The notes under the pieces were generated by a model. The model made no database searches and had not been told where the DNA came from. It saw only the letters and a list, made by a program, of their open reading frames with translations. Of a stretch of 28,555 bases of DNA, positions 7,503 to 13,442 are shown in pieces; within the stretch, counting starts at the first letter, position 1; each line of letters starts with the position of its first letter. The DNA lies in IMG/VR virus record IMGVR_UViG_3300024306_000745, positions 1 to 28,555 of that record. One strand, 5' to 3'. This DNA comes from a virus. A program made the translations under genes and the position numbers.

Positions 7503-8321
7503 TTAACTACCGATACCTGCTACAAGTTTCTCTGGCTTATTGACCAAAAAGTCTCTCTTTATAACTAGTTGCTGCGGAAGCCGCACTGACATCTTTGTAC
7601 CATCTGGCATCATTTGTTGCGTAACTCGTAGTTCGCGCATTGGCTGTAGGACGATATATACTGGGTGTGCCCAGTAAGACACCGAGTAGGTTTGCCCCAT
7701 GTCACTAATGTGGTCGTAGTTGGGGGTTTTCCCAGCGACCCATTTGATTTGCCCGTCATCTATCGTAAAGTCGACTCCCTGAACAAACTCAACCACTTCA
7801 CTATCTGTAGCAGTAATCAAATACCCAACCTTTTCGATAGGATATCTAAGCTGTTGGAGGTTGTCGGGTCTAGGTTCATATTCCTTAAGTTCCCAAAGTC
7901 TAACAGTATAGTCTAGAACTTCTAATTTGTCGTAGAGCGTGAAATCGGCTTGTTCGCCATCGTCGTACTCAGAGGGCATCGTGACCATAGCGCTCCCAAT
8001 TTCCCAAGCCCCCTGGTATTCGAATTGCTTCTCTACTGAGTTCGACGTCATAATCCCAGTGATTTCTTTGGGTTCATAATAGATAATTCCTGAGCCGTCG
8101 CATTGTTCGCACGCTGGGTCGTGAGAGTTGTTATCCAGGACTTTGACGTTGGGGCAAGGTAGGCTCTTGTAATGTCTGAAGCGTATGCCGCGTGCAACTA
8201 GCAGTTGATCAAAGTTCTGTTTATATATTGAGGGATCGGGAAGAGCGGGCGGAAAGAACGATGGAGTAGACGTCGGTCCGGGTGTGAACACGTGGTTTGG
8301 TTTTGACATCTTCTCCGTCAT
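7503..8321 (-). CDS. putative head-tail connector / neck protein with Cys cluster, 272 aa
   Basis: First gene of the leftward virion operon, with AGGAG 7 nt before the ATG at 8321. After a proline-rich start, residues 54-82 hold CPN (C56), ACEQCDGSG (C71, C74), a knuckle like a single DnaJ-type zinc turn, then ITGIMTSN. The remainder is beta-rich (GSAMVTMPSEYDDGEQADFTLYDKLEVLDYTVR), as in head-completion and connector proteins. No catalytic motif. Its start is only about 45 bp from the first rightward gene, so this divergent gap must hold control signals for both arms. Confidence 0.55.
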   Translation of the reverse strand: MTEKMSKPNHVFTPGPTSTPSFFPPALPDPSIYKQNFDQLLVARGIRFRHYKSLPCPNVKVLDNNSHDPACEQCDGSGIIYYEPKEITGIMTSNSVEKQFEYQGAWEIGSAMVTMPSEYDDGEQADFTLYDKLEVLDYTVRLWELKEYEPRPDNLQQLRYPIEKVGYLITATDSEVVEFVQGVDFTIDDGQIKWVAGKTPNYDHISDMGQTYSVSYWAHPVYIVLQPMRELRVTQQMMPDGTKMSVRLPQQLVIKRDFLVNKPEKLVAGIGS

Positions 8322-8346
8322 ACAATACTCCTAAGGTCTCTAATAA

Positions 8347-8352
8347 ATTATA
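8347..8352 (-). promoter_or_regulatory. possible -10 element (TATAAT) of the leftward virion operon
   Basis: A perfect TATAAT on the minus strand lies 25 nt upstream of the 8321 start codon in the very short divergent gap. The best -35 candidate, near 8368-8374, is poor, so phage-specific activation would be needed if this is used. Confidence 0.35.
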
Positions 8353-8365
8353 CTGGAAGAAAGTG

Positions 8366-8644
8366 GTGATCAAAGATAAGGATTCAGTTGAGATACTTCA
8401 GAAGATTGCCGACACCGGTGAGTGTGAACTTTTAGTTACACCAAGCGATCCATGCTCTATATGCCCCCTTGCAAGACTAAAAAAGCGACCCGATGGAAAC
8501 GGATGGCTAAGTTGCTTTGAAGCCATAGCTGCTCCCGATTTTCAAGACGTAAAAAACAAGTATAAAAAAGCTGCACAATCTGTACTCATCGAGATCGCGA
8601 TAGAAAGTGCCATAAAAGATGCAAAGAAAGAAGTGGATGACTAG
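8366..8644 (+). CDS. small four-cysteine protein, unknown function, 92 aa
   Basis: I place the start at the GTG at 8366, with GGAAG 6 nt upstream; there is no ATG before the Cys region, and the GTG at 8363 is an alternative. Residues 20-50 hold C20, C30-x2-C33 (PCSICP) and C50 (WLSCFEA), a possible zinc site. The C-terminal half is a charged amphipathic helix (YKKAAQSVLIEIAIESAIKD). It is the first gene of the rightward arm. I do not recognise the family. Confidence 0.65.
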   Translation: MIKDKDSVEILQKIADTGECELLVTPSDPCSICPLARLKKRPDGNGWLSCFEAIAAPDFQDVKNKYKKAAQSVLIEIAIESAIKDAKKEVDD

Positions 8645-8649
8645 CTTGT

Positions 8650-8679
8650 ATGACATAAGCACATCAAACACGATATACT
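8650..8679 (+). promoter_or_regulatory. host-type promoter upstream of the endolysin
   Basis: ATGACA (8650-8655, five of six against TTGACA) and TATACT (8674-8679, five of six against TATAAT) are 18 nt apart. The promoter lies just after the 92-aa gene and about 70 nt before the endolysin start, with no other gene needing it. Confidence 0.5.
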
Positions 8680-8751
8680 TTATCTTTAGTCTTCATCGCA
8701 TGCGTGTTGCTACTCGAGAGGCAGCCTATGAAACAATGAGGTACGTATCTC

Positions 8752-9297
8752 ATGCAAAGACTGATCAACAACAACGGGCTAACATTAATAAAGTCTTTCG
8801 AGGGGTGCCAACTAAAGGCGTACCCTGATCCTGCTTCGCCCCTGGCCTATGAGCTAAGAAAATCGGCCAACGCTAGACGTCTTGGCTGGGAAAAGTTGTC
8901 TGGTGAGCCGTGGACCGTTGGCTGGGGATCTACTGGCTTAGACACGTTCAACTTGGATCCGCAAGGAAAGCCCACGCAGATCGGCCCCAGCACAACCTGG
9001 ACCCAGGCGCAAGCCGACCAAAGAAAATCTGAAGATTTAGCGCTCTTCTGCGACGCGGTTTCGAAGCTTCTTAAGGTAGAGGTCAACGACAACCAATTTG
9101 CTGCATTAGTTAGTTTTGCCTACAATGCTGGAGCTGGTAATCTTAAAAACTCCACCCTACTTCGATTAGTAAATCAATCTAACTTTACCAAAGCCGCAGA
9201 CGAATTTCTCAAGTGGACCAAGGCCCAGGGAAAAGAACTGCCGGGCCTCGTTCGCCGACGCGAGGCTGAGAGAAGGCTATTCCTCACCCCCGTTTGA
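8752..9297 (+). CDS. endolysin, GH24 (T4-type) lysozyme, 181 aa
   Basis: It cleaves the N-acetylmuramic acid to N-acetylglucosamine bond of peptidoglycan for lysis. The catalytic N-terminus is clear: SFEGCQLKAYPDP with E17 and D26 (E-x8-D), then WTVGWGSTG with T55, followed by FAALVSFAYNAGAGNLKNSTLL and a C-terminal GLVRRREAERRLF, the usual end of this family. An extra loop of about 20 residues (29-50) separates D26 from T55. There is no signal peptide, so release would need a holin. GAGGT lies about 9 nt before the ATG. It is monocistronic, between its own promoter and a terminator. Confidence 0.95.
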   Translation: MQRLINNNGLTLIKSFEGCQLKAYPDPASPLAYELRKSANARRLGWEKLSGEPWTVGWGSTGLDTFNLDPQGKPTQIGPSTTWTQAQADQRKSEDLALFCDAVSKLLKVEVNDNQFAALVSFAYNAGAGNLKNSTLLRLVNQSNFTKAADEFLKWTKAQGKELPGLVRRREAERRLFLTPV

Positions 9298-9310
9298 CCG
9301 CGGGGTTTTT
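9288..9310 (+). terminator. intrinsic terminator after the endolysin
   Basis: CCCCG (9288-9292) and CGGGG (9301-9305) pair around an 8-nt loop and are followed by TTTTT and, further on, more T-runs. The stop codon of the endolysin lies in the loop. Confidence 0.75.
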
Positions 9311-9356
9311 CGGTTTTTAGTTTTTATTATTAACCTAATAATTTTAAGTATTTAAA

Positions 9357-9965
9357 GTGTCACGACTTAGTTTACAAACTAAACGCCAGCTAAACTTGGT
9401 CACCCTATCCCAGTCACTCCCCTCCACTGATCCCAACCGCTACGAGATCGAGCGGCGCGACTATTCCCGCAGCAACTCTGACGAAAGACTCTACAAAACT
9501 AAATGGTGGCCGACCCTGATGCGGATCTACGACTGCCGGTGTGCTCTCTGCGGGGAAGATCGCGACGGCGTCGAGCTGGACCACTTCTGGATACCAAAGT
9601 CACACGGCGGAAACCTGGTGCTGCGCGACCGAGAGCTGGGCATGTTTATAAACAACGGGGTTCCACTGTGCACCACGTGCAACCGCCACAAGCAAGAATC
9701 CATCATGCCCCTGAACGATGTTCAGCTCGCGCGCATCGCCGATGCCAACCGAACCATGACGGCCAAGATAAACGACGTACCCGTCGTAAAGTTGCCGGCC
9801 AAAATACTCGGTTATGAAGCCGGCGATGAACGGCGAGCACTTGGCGTTCCTGGTCTTCTTCGAGAAATAGCTCTTATCTACAAATCAGATCCAAACCCTG
9901 AAACACTCGATATACTTAAAAAAGACATAGAAGAATATTTGCTTGTTAAAGTTAGGACTACTTAA
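9357..9965 (+). CDS. HNH endonuclease, 202 aa
   Basis: It is a probable DNA nickase or nuclease, possibly a homing type. Residues 60-118 form a zinc-bound HNH domain: C62-x2-C65, LDH (D75-H76), PKSHGGN (80-86), PLCTTCN (C105-x2-C108-N109). The upstream 50 residues and the C-terminal 80 residues (helical, GYEAGDERRALG) have no recognised domain. The GTG start at 9357 has no good ribosome site and sits in AT-rich DNA right after the endolysin terminator, so translation may be weak or the start may differ. The central part is more GC-rich than its flanks, in keeping with a mobile gene. Confidence 0.88.
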   Translation: MSRLSLQTKRQLNLVTLSQSLPSTDPNRYEIERRDYSRSNSDERLYKTKWWPTLMRIYDCRCALCGEDRDGVELDHFWIPKSHGGNLVLRDRELGMFINNGVPLCTTCNRHKQESIMPLNDVQLARIADANRTMTAKINDVPVVKLPAKILGYEAGDERRALGVPGLLREIALIYKSDPNPETLDILKKDIEEYLLVKVRTT

Positions 9966-9966
9966 C

Positions 9967-10179
9967 ATGATGGATGTTATTGGCGCGTGGAAGCGCATCC
10001 ATAATAAGTTTGATGATGGCACTGGACCCTTTTGGTCGCTTCGGCGCTTCATAATGGTGACACGAACCCTTCGTATCGCTAAGTTTCAACCTCACAGCGG
10101 CGCTACGATGCGCGATATGGTGGATCTCATGGACCGCATGGTGCTCGGAGAATCGAACGACGATGACTACCAACCCTAA
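9967..10179 (+). CDS. small basic protein, micro-family B, 70 aa
   Basis: The ATG follows the HNH stop by one nucleotide, with AGGA about 9 nt upstream. The core RRFIMVTRTLRIAKF (about 26-40) resembles stretches in the next three micro-genes (GFSMTLMILRIG, HRFTSTLVRVRALG, ARFVISAVRARIAG). The C-terminus is acidic (ESNDDDY). Function unknown. Confidence 0.6.
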   Translation: MMDVIGAWKRIHNKFDDGTGPFWSLRRFIMVTRTLRIAKFQPHSGATMRDMVDLMDRMVLGESNDDDYQP

Positions 10180-10330
10180 ACGAAGCAGAACATCGACCGC
10201 CATCGGCTTCAGCATGACGCTGATGATACTACGCATTGGTCCCTGGGGCACAATCAGCAACTGGAGCTCTAGCATGATCTATGCGATTAGAGCGCGTAAG
10301 AATCGGCGTCAAAAGCGCGTCCTTTATTGA
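10163..10330 (+). CDS. small basic protein, micro-family B, 55 aa
   Basis: Overlaps the previous gene by 17 nt in another frame. The ribosome site is weak (CGGAG about 13 nt upstream). The middle, IGFSMTLMILRIGPWG, matches the micro-family B core; the C-terminus is strongly basic (RARKNRRQKR). Function unknown. Confidence 0.45.
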   Translation: MTTNPKRSRTSTAIGFSMTLMILRIGPWGTISNWSSSMIYAIRARKNRRQKRVLY

Positions 10331-10347
10331 TCATGGCTGGAGAAAGC

Positions 10348-10464
10348 GTGAGAACAGATGATTACTGGTGTTTGCATAGGTTTACATCGACGTTGGTGCG
10401 GGTCCGCGCACTTGGTCGCCGTGAAAGAGCGCTTTTAACGCATGGGGTCGCCGATGTCCTTTGA
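10348..10464 (+). CDS. micro-protein, family B, 38 aa
   Basis: GTG start with GGAG 5 nt upstream. The sequence is basic, with HRFTSTLVRVRALG then RRERALL and a VADVL end. It shares its core and its end with the next gene (which ends ADVDVVL). Function unknown. Confidence 0.45.
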   Translation: MRTDDYWCLHRFTSTLVRVRALGRRERALLTHGVADVL

Positions 10465-10476
10465 TAGGAGAGATGC

Positions 10477-10605
10477 ATGAGTAAGCCTGAATCGATAGTG
10501 GCACGGTTCGTTATATCCGCGGTGAGGGCCCGGATCGCTGGCACGAAGTTTAGTCCGCGTATTAGGTGGATGAACAAATACGCGGATGTAGACGTCGTGC
10601 TATAA
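10477..10605 (+). CDS. micro-protein, family B, 42 aa
   Basis: ATG with a good AGGAG 7 nt upstream, 12 nt after the previous stop. The core ARFVISAVRARIAG is followed by a basic turn (KFSPRIRW) and an acidic end. Most convincing member of the local micro-family by ribosome site. Function unknown. Confidence 0.55.
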   Translation: MSKPESIVARFVISAVRARIAGTKFSPRIRWMNKYADVDVVL

Positions 10606-10613
10606 GCCCTTGG

Positions 10614-10627
10614 CAAGGGATCCCTTG
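10614..10627. repeat. 14-bp perfect palindrome
   Basis: CAAGGGATCCCTTG, just after the stop of the 42-aa gene. It could be a protein-binding dyad; as a hairpin the loop would be very small. Confidence 0.4.
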
Positions 10628-10655
10628 TCTATACGGGGAAGGCCAGCGGGTGGGT

Positions 10656-10805
10656 ATGGCCGTAGGGTCCTTTTATAGCATGTGTGTTGGGCGTGAGGAT
10701 TTGCGGTTTTATAAACCGCGAACCGATGTTGTGTGCCCGGGGTTTCCACTATTACAGATAGTTTGGGCAGCGTGGGAGCCCTCCGAAACTAGGGGTTCCC
10801 TATAA
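10656..10805 (+). CDS. doubtful small ORF, 49 aa
   Basis: An open frame from the ATG at 10656 with a poor ribosome site. Its end contains a box (TCCGAAACTA, 10782-10791) that elsewhere is intergenic, and it contains the 10703-10719 hairpin, so this stretch may be regulatory rather than coding. Confidence 0.25.
   Translation: MAVGSFYSMCVGREDLRFYKPRTDVVCPGFPLLQIVWAAWEPSETRGSL
10703..10719 (+). other. GCGGTTT/AAACCGC hairpin
   Basis: Seven perfect base pairs around a 3-nt loop, in the poorly coding stretch 10606-10900. No T-run follows, so it is not a classical terminator. Confidence 0.4.
10782..10791 (+). promoter_or_regulatory. TCCGAANCTA box copy
   Basis: TCCGAAACTA. The next ATG (10807) is 15 nt on and has no clear coding sequence behind it; the next convincing gene starts at 10901. 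This is the least certain exact copy. Confidence 0.3.
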
Positions 10806-10900
10806 GATGAAGCTAGCGGGTATCCTCTGGGCACCGATCCTACTAGACCCTACCTGCGAGATACGGTTGCCCAACCACCGAAACCACAAGGGAGCAAGCA

Positions 10901-10990
10901 ATGATCACCGAGATTATCCTGGTCCTGTGTACGATGGCTATCTGCAACGTTCTCCTCGGTTATGCTGGACGGTCCGAAGCTAAAAGGTAG
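10901..10990 (+). CDS. single-pass membrane micro-protein, 29 aa
   Basis: ATG with GGGAG 6 nt upstream. Residues 4-21 (EIILVLCTMAICNVLLGY) form one hydrophobic helix, followed by a basic end (GRSEAKR), so it should sit in the inner membrane with its C-terminus inside. Function unknown. A competing frame from 10807 to 10983 has no ribosome site. Confidence 0.55.
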   Translation: MITEIILVLCTMAICNVLLGYAGRSEAKR

Positions 10991-11022
10991 ATGTGATGAT
11001 TGAGATAAGTGTGAGAGTCTGA

Positions 11023-11032
11023 TCCGAAACAA
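11023..11032 (+). promoter_or_regulatory. TCCGAANCTA box (TCCGAAACAA) before the 167-aa gene
   Basis: The box ends 32 nt before the ATG at 11065. Upstream is GAGAGTCTGA, near the AGTG-NNN seen before other copies. Confidence 0.5.
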
Positions 11033-11064
11033 GTGTCCAACAACAACAAATCAGGGGGTTCCAA

Positions 11065-11568
11065 ATGAGCAAGCTAAACCAACATTCCGCAGTCGTCCAA
11101 ATCACCAAAGCCCACTTCGGCGAGCGCTTCGTCCCAGGCTCCGACATTAAAGAGTACGCGACCAAAGCCGACAAGCAAGCGATCGCCGCCAAGATTGCTG
11201 AGCTGATGCTCGAAGGTGCGGTCGAGCTGAGCGACTCTGCCAAGGCTAAGTACGGTGAGTCCGCCGAAGTCCTGACGAGCAAGTACGTGGTCGGCATGGT
11301 GACGAACTGGTTCAACAAATCTAAGGAGCTTAACGGCGGCGTCAAGTACGAGACCAAGAACCCCGGCTCACGAGCTGGAAGCGGTGACCCGCAGATCAAA
11401 GAGATGCGCACGCTCCGCAAGCACCTCGAATCGCTCGGCAACGTCGACGGTGTAGCTCGGGTCGACGAAGCCATCGCCCAGCGCCTCGCTGAGATCGGCG
11501 CCACCAAGACCTCGACCGTCGAGATCAACGCCGACAACCTCCCCGAATATCTCCGCGACCTAGCCTAA
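11065..11568 (+). CDS. conserved phage protein, 167 aa; paralogue of 15048-15566
   Basis: GGGGG lies 7 nt before the ATG. The core YVVGMVTNWFNKSKELNGG, then YETKNPGSRAGS and KEMRTLRKHLESLG (about 78-135), is about two-thirds identical to the 15048 product, and both end in DNLPEYLRDLA-like motifs. The family occurs in large phages; I know no function. The N-terminus is helical and soluble, without membrane segments. Codons are rich in C-ending triplets (CTC, GTC, ATC), unlike most neighbours, which suggests high expression. It is followed by an ANGGAN hairpin and a cassette box. Confidence 0.8.
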   Translation: MSKLNQHSAVVQITKAHFGERFVPGSDIKEYATKADKQAIAAKIAELMLEGAVELSDSAKAKYGESAEVLTSKYVVGMVTNWFNKSKELNGGVKYETKNPGSRAGSGDPQIKEMRTLRKHLESLGNVDGVARVDEAIAQRLAEIGATKTSTVEINADNLPEYLRDLA

Positions 11569-11578
11569 TCCTCCCGCC

Positions 11579-11596
11579 GAGCTCACGGATGAGCTC
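11579..11596 (+). promoter_or_regulatory. ANGGAN hexaloop hairpin 1 (ACGGAU loop)
   Basis: GAGCTC-ACGGAT-GAGCTC, 10 nt after the stop of the 167-aa gene: six base pairs with a C-G closing pair and an ACGGAU hexaloop, the geometry CsrA/RsmA proteins bind. No T-run follows. Confidence 0.55.
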
Positions 11597-11599
11597 CTC

Positions 11600-11640
11600 G
11601 GTGCACTTCCGAAGTGCACCGACACTGCTACGCCCAGGGA
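11600..11640 (+). repeat. GTGCAC dyad + CGACACTGCTACGCCC repeat, copy A
   Basis: GGTGCACTT-C-GAAGTGCACC-type dyad (10-nt arms around one C) followed by GACACTGCTACGCCCAGGGA. Its 3' 27 nt (11609-11635) are identical to copy C (14872-14898) and similar to copy B (12961-12987). All copies lie between a stop codon and a TCCGAANCTA box. Confidence 0.65.
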
Positions 11641-11643
11641 ACT

Positions 11644-11653
11644 TCCGAAACTA
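11644..11653 (+). promoter_or_regulatory. TCCGAANCTA box (TCCGAAACTA) after repeat A
   Basis: Followed by TAAATTTATA and a long AT-rich leader; the next ATG is at 11746, an unusually long spacing of 92 nt. Confidence 0.55.
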
Positions 11654-11735
11654 TAAATTTATATAATTAATTAATAATAAAAATTAATTAATTAAAATTA
11701 ATAAAAATCCAAAACTAATAATTATCAACCAACAA
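11652..11735. other. AT-rich tract, about 84 bp
   Basis: Almost only A and T, with repeated TTAATTAA units, between box 11644 and the 86-aa gene. It could ease DNA melting (promoter or origin) or form an unstructured leader. No repeats typical of an initiator-binding origin are seen. Confidence 0.5.
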
Positions 11736-11745
11736 GGAGTTCACC

Positions 11746-12006
11746 ATGAAAGTCTTGAAGGACCAAATCAAAGAGTTCCTTGACAGCCATGACTCTGCAC
11801 CTGGTGCCCATGTGTTTGTGCTGAGTGAGATCAAGGAGGTGAGTGATGCTGAGATCTCCCAAATCTATGAGGAGTCTGAGGGTGTGAATGATACTGCAAG
11901 GAACCAAATAATTGACAACATGAGCTCACTGGAACTGATGAAGCTGTCTGCCCACATCCTTGAGATTGCCAATGAGAAGCTGGCTGATCTGGAAGCATCA
12001 GCCTAA
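11746..12006 (+). CDS. small acidic protein in the CpG desert, 86 aa
   Basis: ATG with AAGGAG 7 nt upstream. The product is acidic and helical (IKEFLDSHD, EIKEVSDAEISQIYEESEG, LELMKLSAHILEIANEKLADLE) without Cys or a membrane segment. The gene has no CpG, so Arg is coded AGG and no NCG or CGN codon occurs; this differs sharply from the CpG-rich genes on both sides. Function unknown; a small cytoplasmic interactor is possible. Confidence 0.75.
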   Translation: MKVLKDQIKEFLDSHDSAPGAHVFVLSEIKEVSDAEISQIYEESEGVNDTARNQIIDNMSSLELMKLSAHILEIANEKLADLEASA

Positions 12007-12012
12007 GATAAC

Positions 12013-12032
12013 TGAGCTCATGGATGAGCTCA
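12013..12032 (+). promoter_or_regulatory. ANGGAN hexaloop hairpin 2 (AUGGAU loop)
   Basis: GAGCTC-ATGGAT-GAGCTC, 7 nt after a stop codon. The stem can extend outward by a T-A pair, and the A-T at the loop ends could also pair. Closing pair C-G. A box follows 8-9 nt later. Confidence 0.55.
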
Positions 12033-12040
12033 CCTTCCCT

Positions 12041-12050
12041 TCCAAACCTA
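12041..12050 (+). promoter_or_regulatory. CpG-less box copy (TCCAAACCTA)
   Basis: Followed by GAGACTCATG and then hairpin 12071-12089 and a second box. It may be a duplicated cassette. Confidence 0.45.
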
Positions 12051-12070
12051 GAGACTCATGTCCTCCTTTT

Positions 12071-12089
12071 GGGACTCACAGTGAGTCCC
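12071..12089 (+). other. GGGACTCAC/GTGAGTCCC hairpin
   Basis: Nine-nt complementary arms around a single A, in the same place relative to the next box (6 nt) as the ANGGAN hairpins, but without a GGA loop. Confidence 0.5.
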
Positions 12090-12095
12090 TTCTCT

Positions 12096-12105
12096 TCCAA
12101 ACCTA
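12096..12105 (+). promoter_or_regulatory. CpG-less box copy (TCCAAACCTA) before the 72-aa gene
   Basis: Ends 31 nt before the ATG at 12137. Same as the consensus box except CG to CA. Confidence 0.5.
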
Positions 12106-12136
12106 GAGGTAGTCATCAACAAACCAGGAGGTTGAT

Positions 12137-12355
12137 ATGCAGTTCAAGTCCAAGCATGAGGCAACTATCTCTTTCACTGAGGAATCCTTTGCTAAGCTGC
12201 TTGACAAAGAATGGAGTGAACTTGAGTGTGTAATGGTTGATGGCAGAATCATAGTACTCACCAGGACACAGCTCATCTTCCTCTGGGCCAAGACTAGGGA
12301 CTGGCGCAAGGTTCAGCACTCCAACACTAAGGTCAAAGTAATCAAAGTAGCCTGA
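12137..12355 (+). CDS. small protein, mostly in the CpG desert, 72 aa
   Basis: ATG with AGGAGG 6 nt upstream. Mixed alpha/beta sequence (EATISFTEESFAKLLDKEW, then MVDGRIIVLTRTQLIFLW) with a basic C-terminus (KVQHSNTKVKVIKVA). Only one CpG in the gene. It is preceded by the box at 12096 and followed, 9 nt after the stop, by an ANGGAN hairpin. Function unknown. Confidence 0.75.
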   Translation: MQFKSKHEATISFTEESFAKLLDKEWSELECVMVDGRIIVLTRTQLIFLWAKTRDWRKVQHSNTKVKVIKVA

Positions 12356-12364
12356 TTCTTAACT

Positions 12365-12382
12365 GAGCTCAAGGATGAGCTT
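12365..12382 (+). promoter_or_regulatory. ANGGAN hexaloop hairpin 3 (AAGGAU loop)
   Basis: GAGCTC-AAGGAT-GAGCTT, 9 nt after the stop of the 72-aa gene. The loop with its closing pair reads CAAGGAUG, an exact match to the CARGGAUG core selected in vitro for E. coli CsrA. Confidence 0.6.
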
Positions 12383-12392
12383 GCTCTTTCCT

Positions 12393-12402
12393 CCCGAACA
12401 TA
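12393..12402 (+). promoter_or_regulatory. box copy (CCCGAACATA) before the 78-aa gene
   Basis: Ten nt after hairpin 3 and ending 31 nt before the ATG at 12434. Confidence 0.45.
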
Positions 12403-12433
12403 GAGGTGTTTATCAACAAATCAGGAGGTTGGT

Positions 12434-12670
12434 ATGAAAGAGTTCATCAGCCAAGATCTTGGTGATCACACGCTAAGAGTTAGCCAAGTGTTTAACTACG
12501 AAACAGATAGCAGCAATCTGCTGGTTTTAACCGACGACCGCGCTGATGGTCTAGTCCATGTCTATTACGGCCCTTCGCTGCACGAAGCAAAGCAAGCAAT
12601 ACGTGAGGCCCTAGGCGACGATGCGGATCAGGTCATATCTGACCTAGTAAACCACATGACACAATACTAG
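12434..12670 (+). CDS. small acidic protein, unknown, 78 aa
   Basis: ATG with AGGAGG about 6 nt upstream. The product starts with beta-like segments (LRVSQVFNYE, NLLVLTDD) and ends in an acidic helix (EAKQAIREALGDDADQVISDLVNHM). No known motif. Normal CpG content returns here. Confidence 0.75.
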   Translation: MKEFISQDLGDHTLRVSQVFNYETDSSNLLVLTDDRADGLVHVYYGPSLHEAKQAIREALGDDADQVISDLVNHMTQY

Positions 12671-12708
12671 ATCATGCAGTTCAATAAGACAAACAACAGG
12701 AGGTTCGT

Positions 12709-12945
12709 ATGATAACCAAGCAAGAGATCATCAAGATGGCGATGCTACACCACGACTCGATGGCGACCAACGTGTACGACCTTGGCTACTACAGAAACCG
12801 CGTCAAGTTCCTCGACGACTATGTTCCCTCTAAACCCGTGTTCCGCAGCAAGCAGAATGTTCAACCAGGCAAGAAGTTCAAGACCGACAAGGAGCGCGTT
12901 GCTGATATCCAGCGCCAAAACAATAACTACCGAGACAAGAAGTGA
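12709..12945 (+). CDS. small basic protein, unknown, 78 aa
   Basis: ATG with AGGAGG 6 nt upstream, in the same transcription unit as the previous gene (38-nt gap, no hairpin or box). Helical N-terminus, then a strongly basic, probably disordered tail (QPGKKFKTDKERVADIQ, then YRDKK), which could bind nucleic acid. Function unknown. Confidence 0.7.
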   Translation: MITKQEIIKMAMLHHDSMATNVYDLGYYRNRVKFLDDYVPSKPVFRSKQNVQPGKKFKTDKERVADIQRQNNNYRDKK

Positions 12946-12952
12946 TCGATGC

Positions 12953-12993
12953 GGTGCACTCCCGAAGCGTACCGACACTGTCCCGCCCAGGGA
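12953..12993 (+). repeat. GTGCAC dyad + CGACACTG repeat, copy B (diverged)
   Basis: GGTGCACTCCCGAAGCGTACC then GACACTGTCCCGCCCAGGGA in two consecutive parts. The arms are changed from copy A but still mostly pair (one wobble, one mismatch). It lies 7 nt after a stop and 13 nt before a box. Confidence 0.55.
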
Positions 12994-13005
12994 TGTTTAG
13001 TGAGA

Positions 13006-13015
13006 TCCGAACCTA
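13006..13015 (+). promoter_or_regulatory. TCCGAANCTA box (TCCGAACCTA), first of a pair
   Basis: Preceded by AGTGAGA and followed by TAAATA, so CTATAAATA also resembles a T4-type late -10. A second box follows at 13053. Confidence 0.55.
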
Positions 13016-13052
13016 TAAATAGGTGTAAGTTGATGATGATCTGAAAGTGAGA

Positions 13053-13062
13053 TCCGAAACTA
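13053..13062 (+). promoter_or_regulatory. TCCGAANCTA box (TCCGAAACTA) before the 110-aa gene
   Basis: Preceded by the same AGTGAGA as box 13006. Ends 26 nt before the ATG at 13089. Confidence 0.55.
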
Positions 13063-13088
13063 AAGATAATCAACAACGGAGGTCAACC

Positions 13089-13421
13089 ATGAGCGATCTA
13101 AAAGGCGTCACAACCAAGTTAAACCAACTGATAAACCGCTATCCAGAGCACGGCAGCATCGAAGCGCTCGACCCACTCAACCAAGACTATGGCTTTGATG
13201 TTCAGGTCAAACCTGACGACATAGTTATCTTCTGTGATTTTAACGATGACGCTATCGATGCCGAAGATGGCCGCAATGAACTAGCCGAGTGGTACTACGA
13301 CGTGGTTCACCAGAACATCGACAAGCAGATGAGGATTCTTGGTTATCAAGCCATCGCTGATAACGATGGTTCTGGTGGTGGACTGTACTACGGTGCTACA
13401 CTCTTCCGCTTAACTAAATAA
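13089..13421 (+). CDS. acidic conserved-looking protein, 110 aa
   Basis: ATG with GGAGG 6 nt upstream. Contains DIVIFCDFNDDAIDAEDGRN (about 43-62) and a Gly-rich end (DNDGSGGGLYYGATLFRL); acidic overall, no membrane part. No catalytic motif recognised; an Asp-rich ion-binding loop is possible. It is followed by a cassette (hairpin 13443, box 13471). Confidence 0.75.
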   Translation: MSDLKGVTTKLNQLINRYPEHGSIEALDPLNQDYGFDVQVKPDDIVIFCDFNDDAIDAEDGRNELAEWYYDVVHQNIDKQMRILGYQAIADNDGSGGGLYYGATLFRLTK

Positions 13422-13442
13422 CGACCTTCGGAGGGCGCTCAG

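Larger units (their letters stand above)
11648..12304. other. CpG desert: 657 bp with no CG dinucleotide
   Basis: Reading every base from 11648 to 12304 I find no CG; the next ones are at 12305-12306 and 12395-12396. Flanking genes at similar GC content are CpG-rich. The desert covers an AT-rich leader, the whole 86-aa gene, the intergenic hairpins and most of the 72-aa gene. Box copies inside read TCCAAACCTA instead of TCCGAACCTA. TG and CA are abundant. Confidence 0.85.

Noticed and set aside
10807-10983. 58-aa frame starting 15 nt after a TCCGAAACTA box
   Set aside because: No ribosome site, Pro/His/Arg-rich chance-like sequence, and it overlaps the better 29-aa membrane gene in another frame.
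11579-11660. Hammerhead-type ribozyme (GATGAG and CGAAAC both present)
   Set aside because: The core order CUGAUGA, stem, GAAA and cleavage triplet cannot be assembled at any cassette copy.
13006-13021. T4-type late promoter (CTATAAATA)
   Set aside because: Only one or two box copies extend to TATAAATA; the conserved part across copies is TCCGAANCTA.
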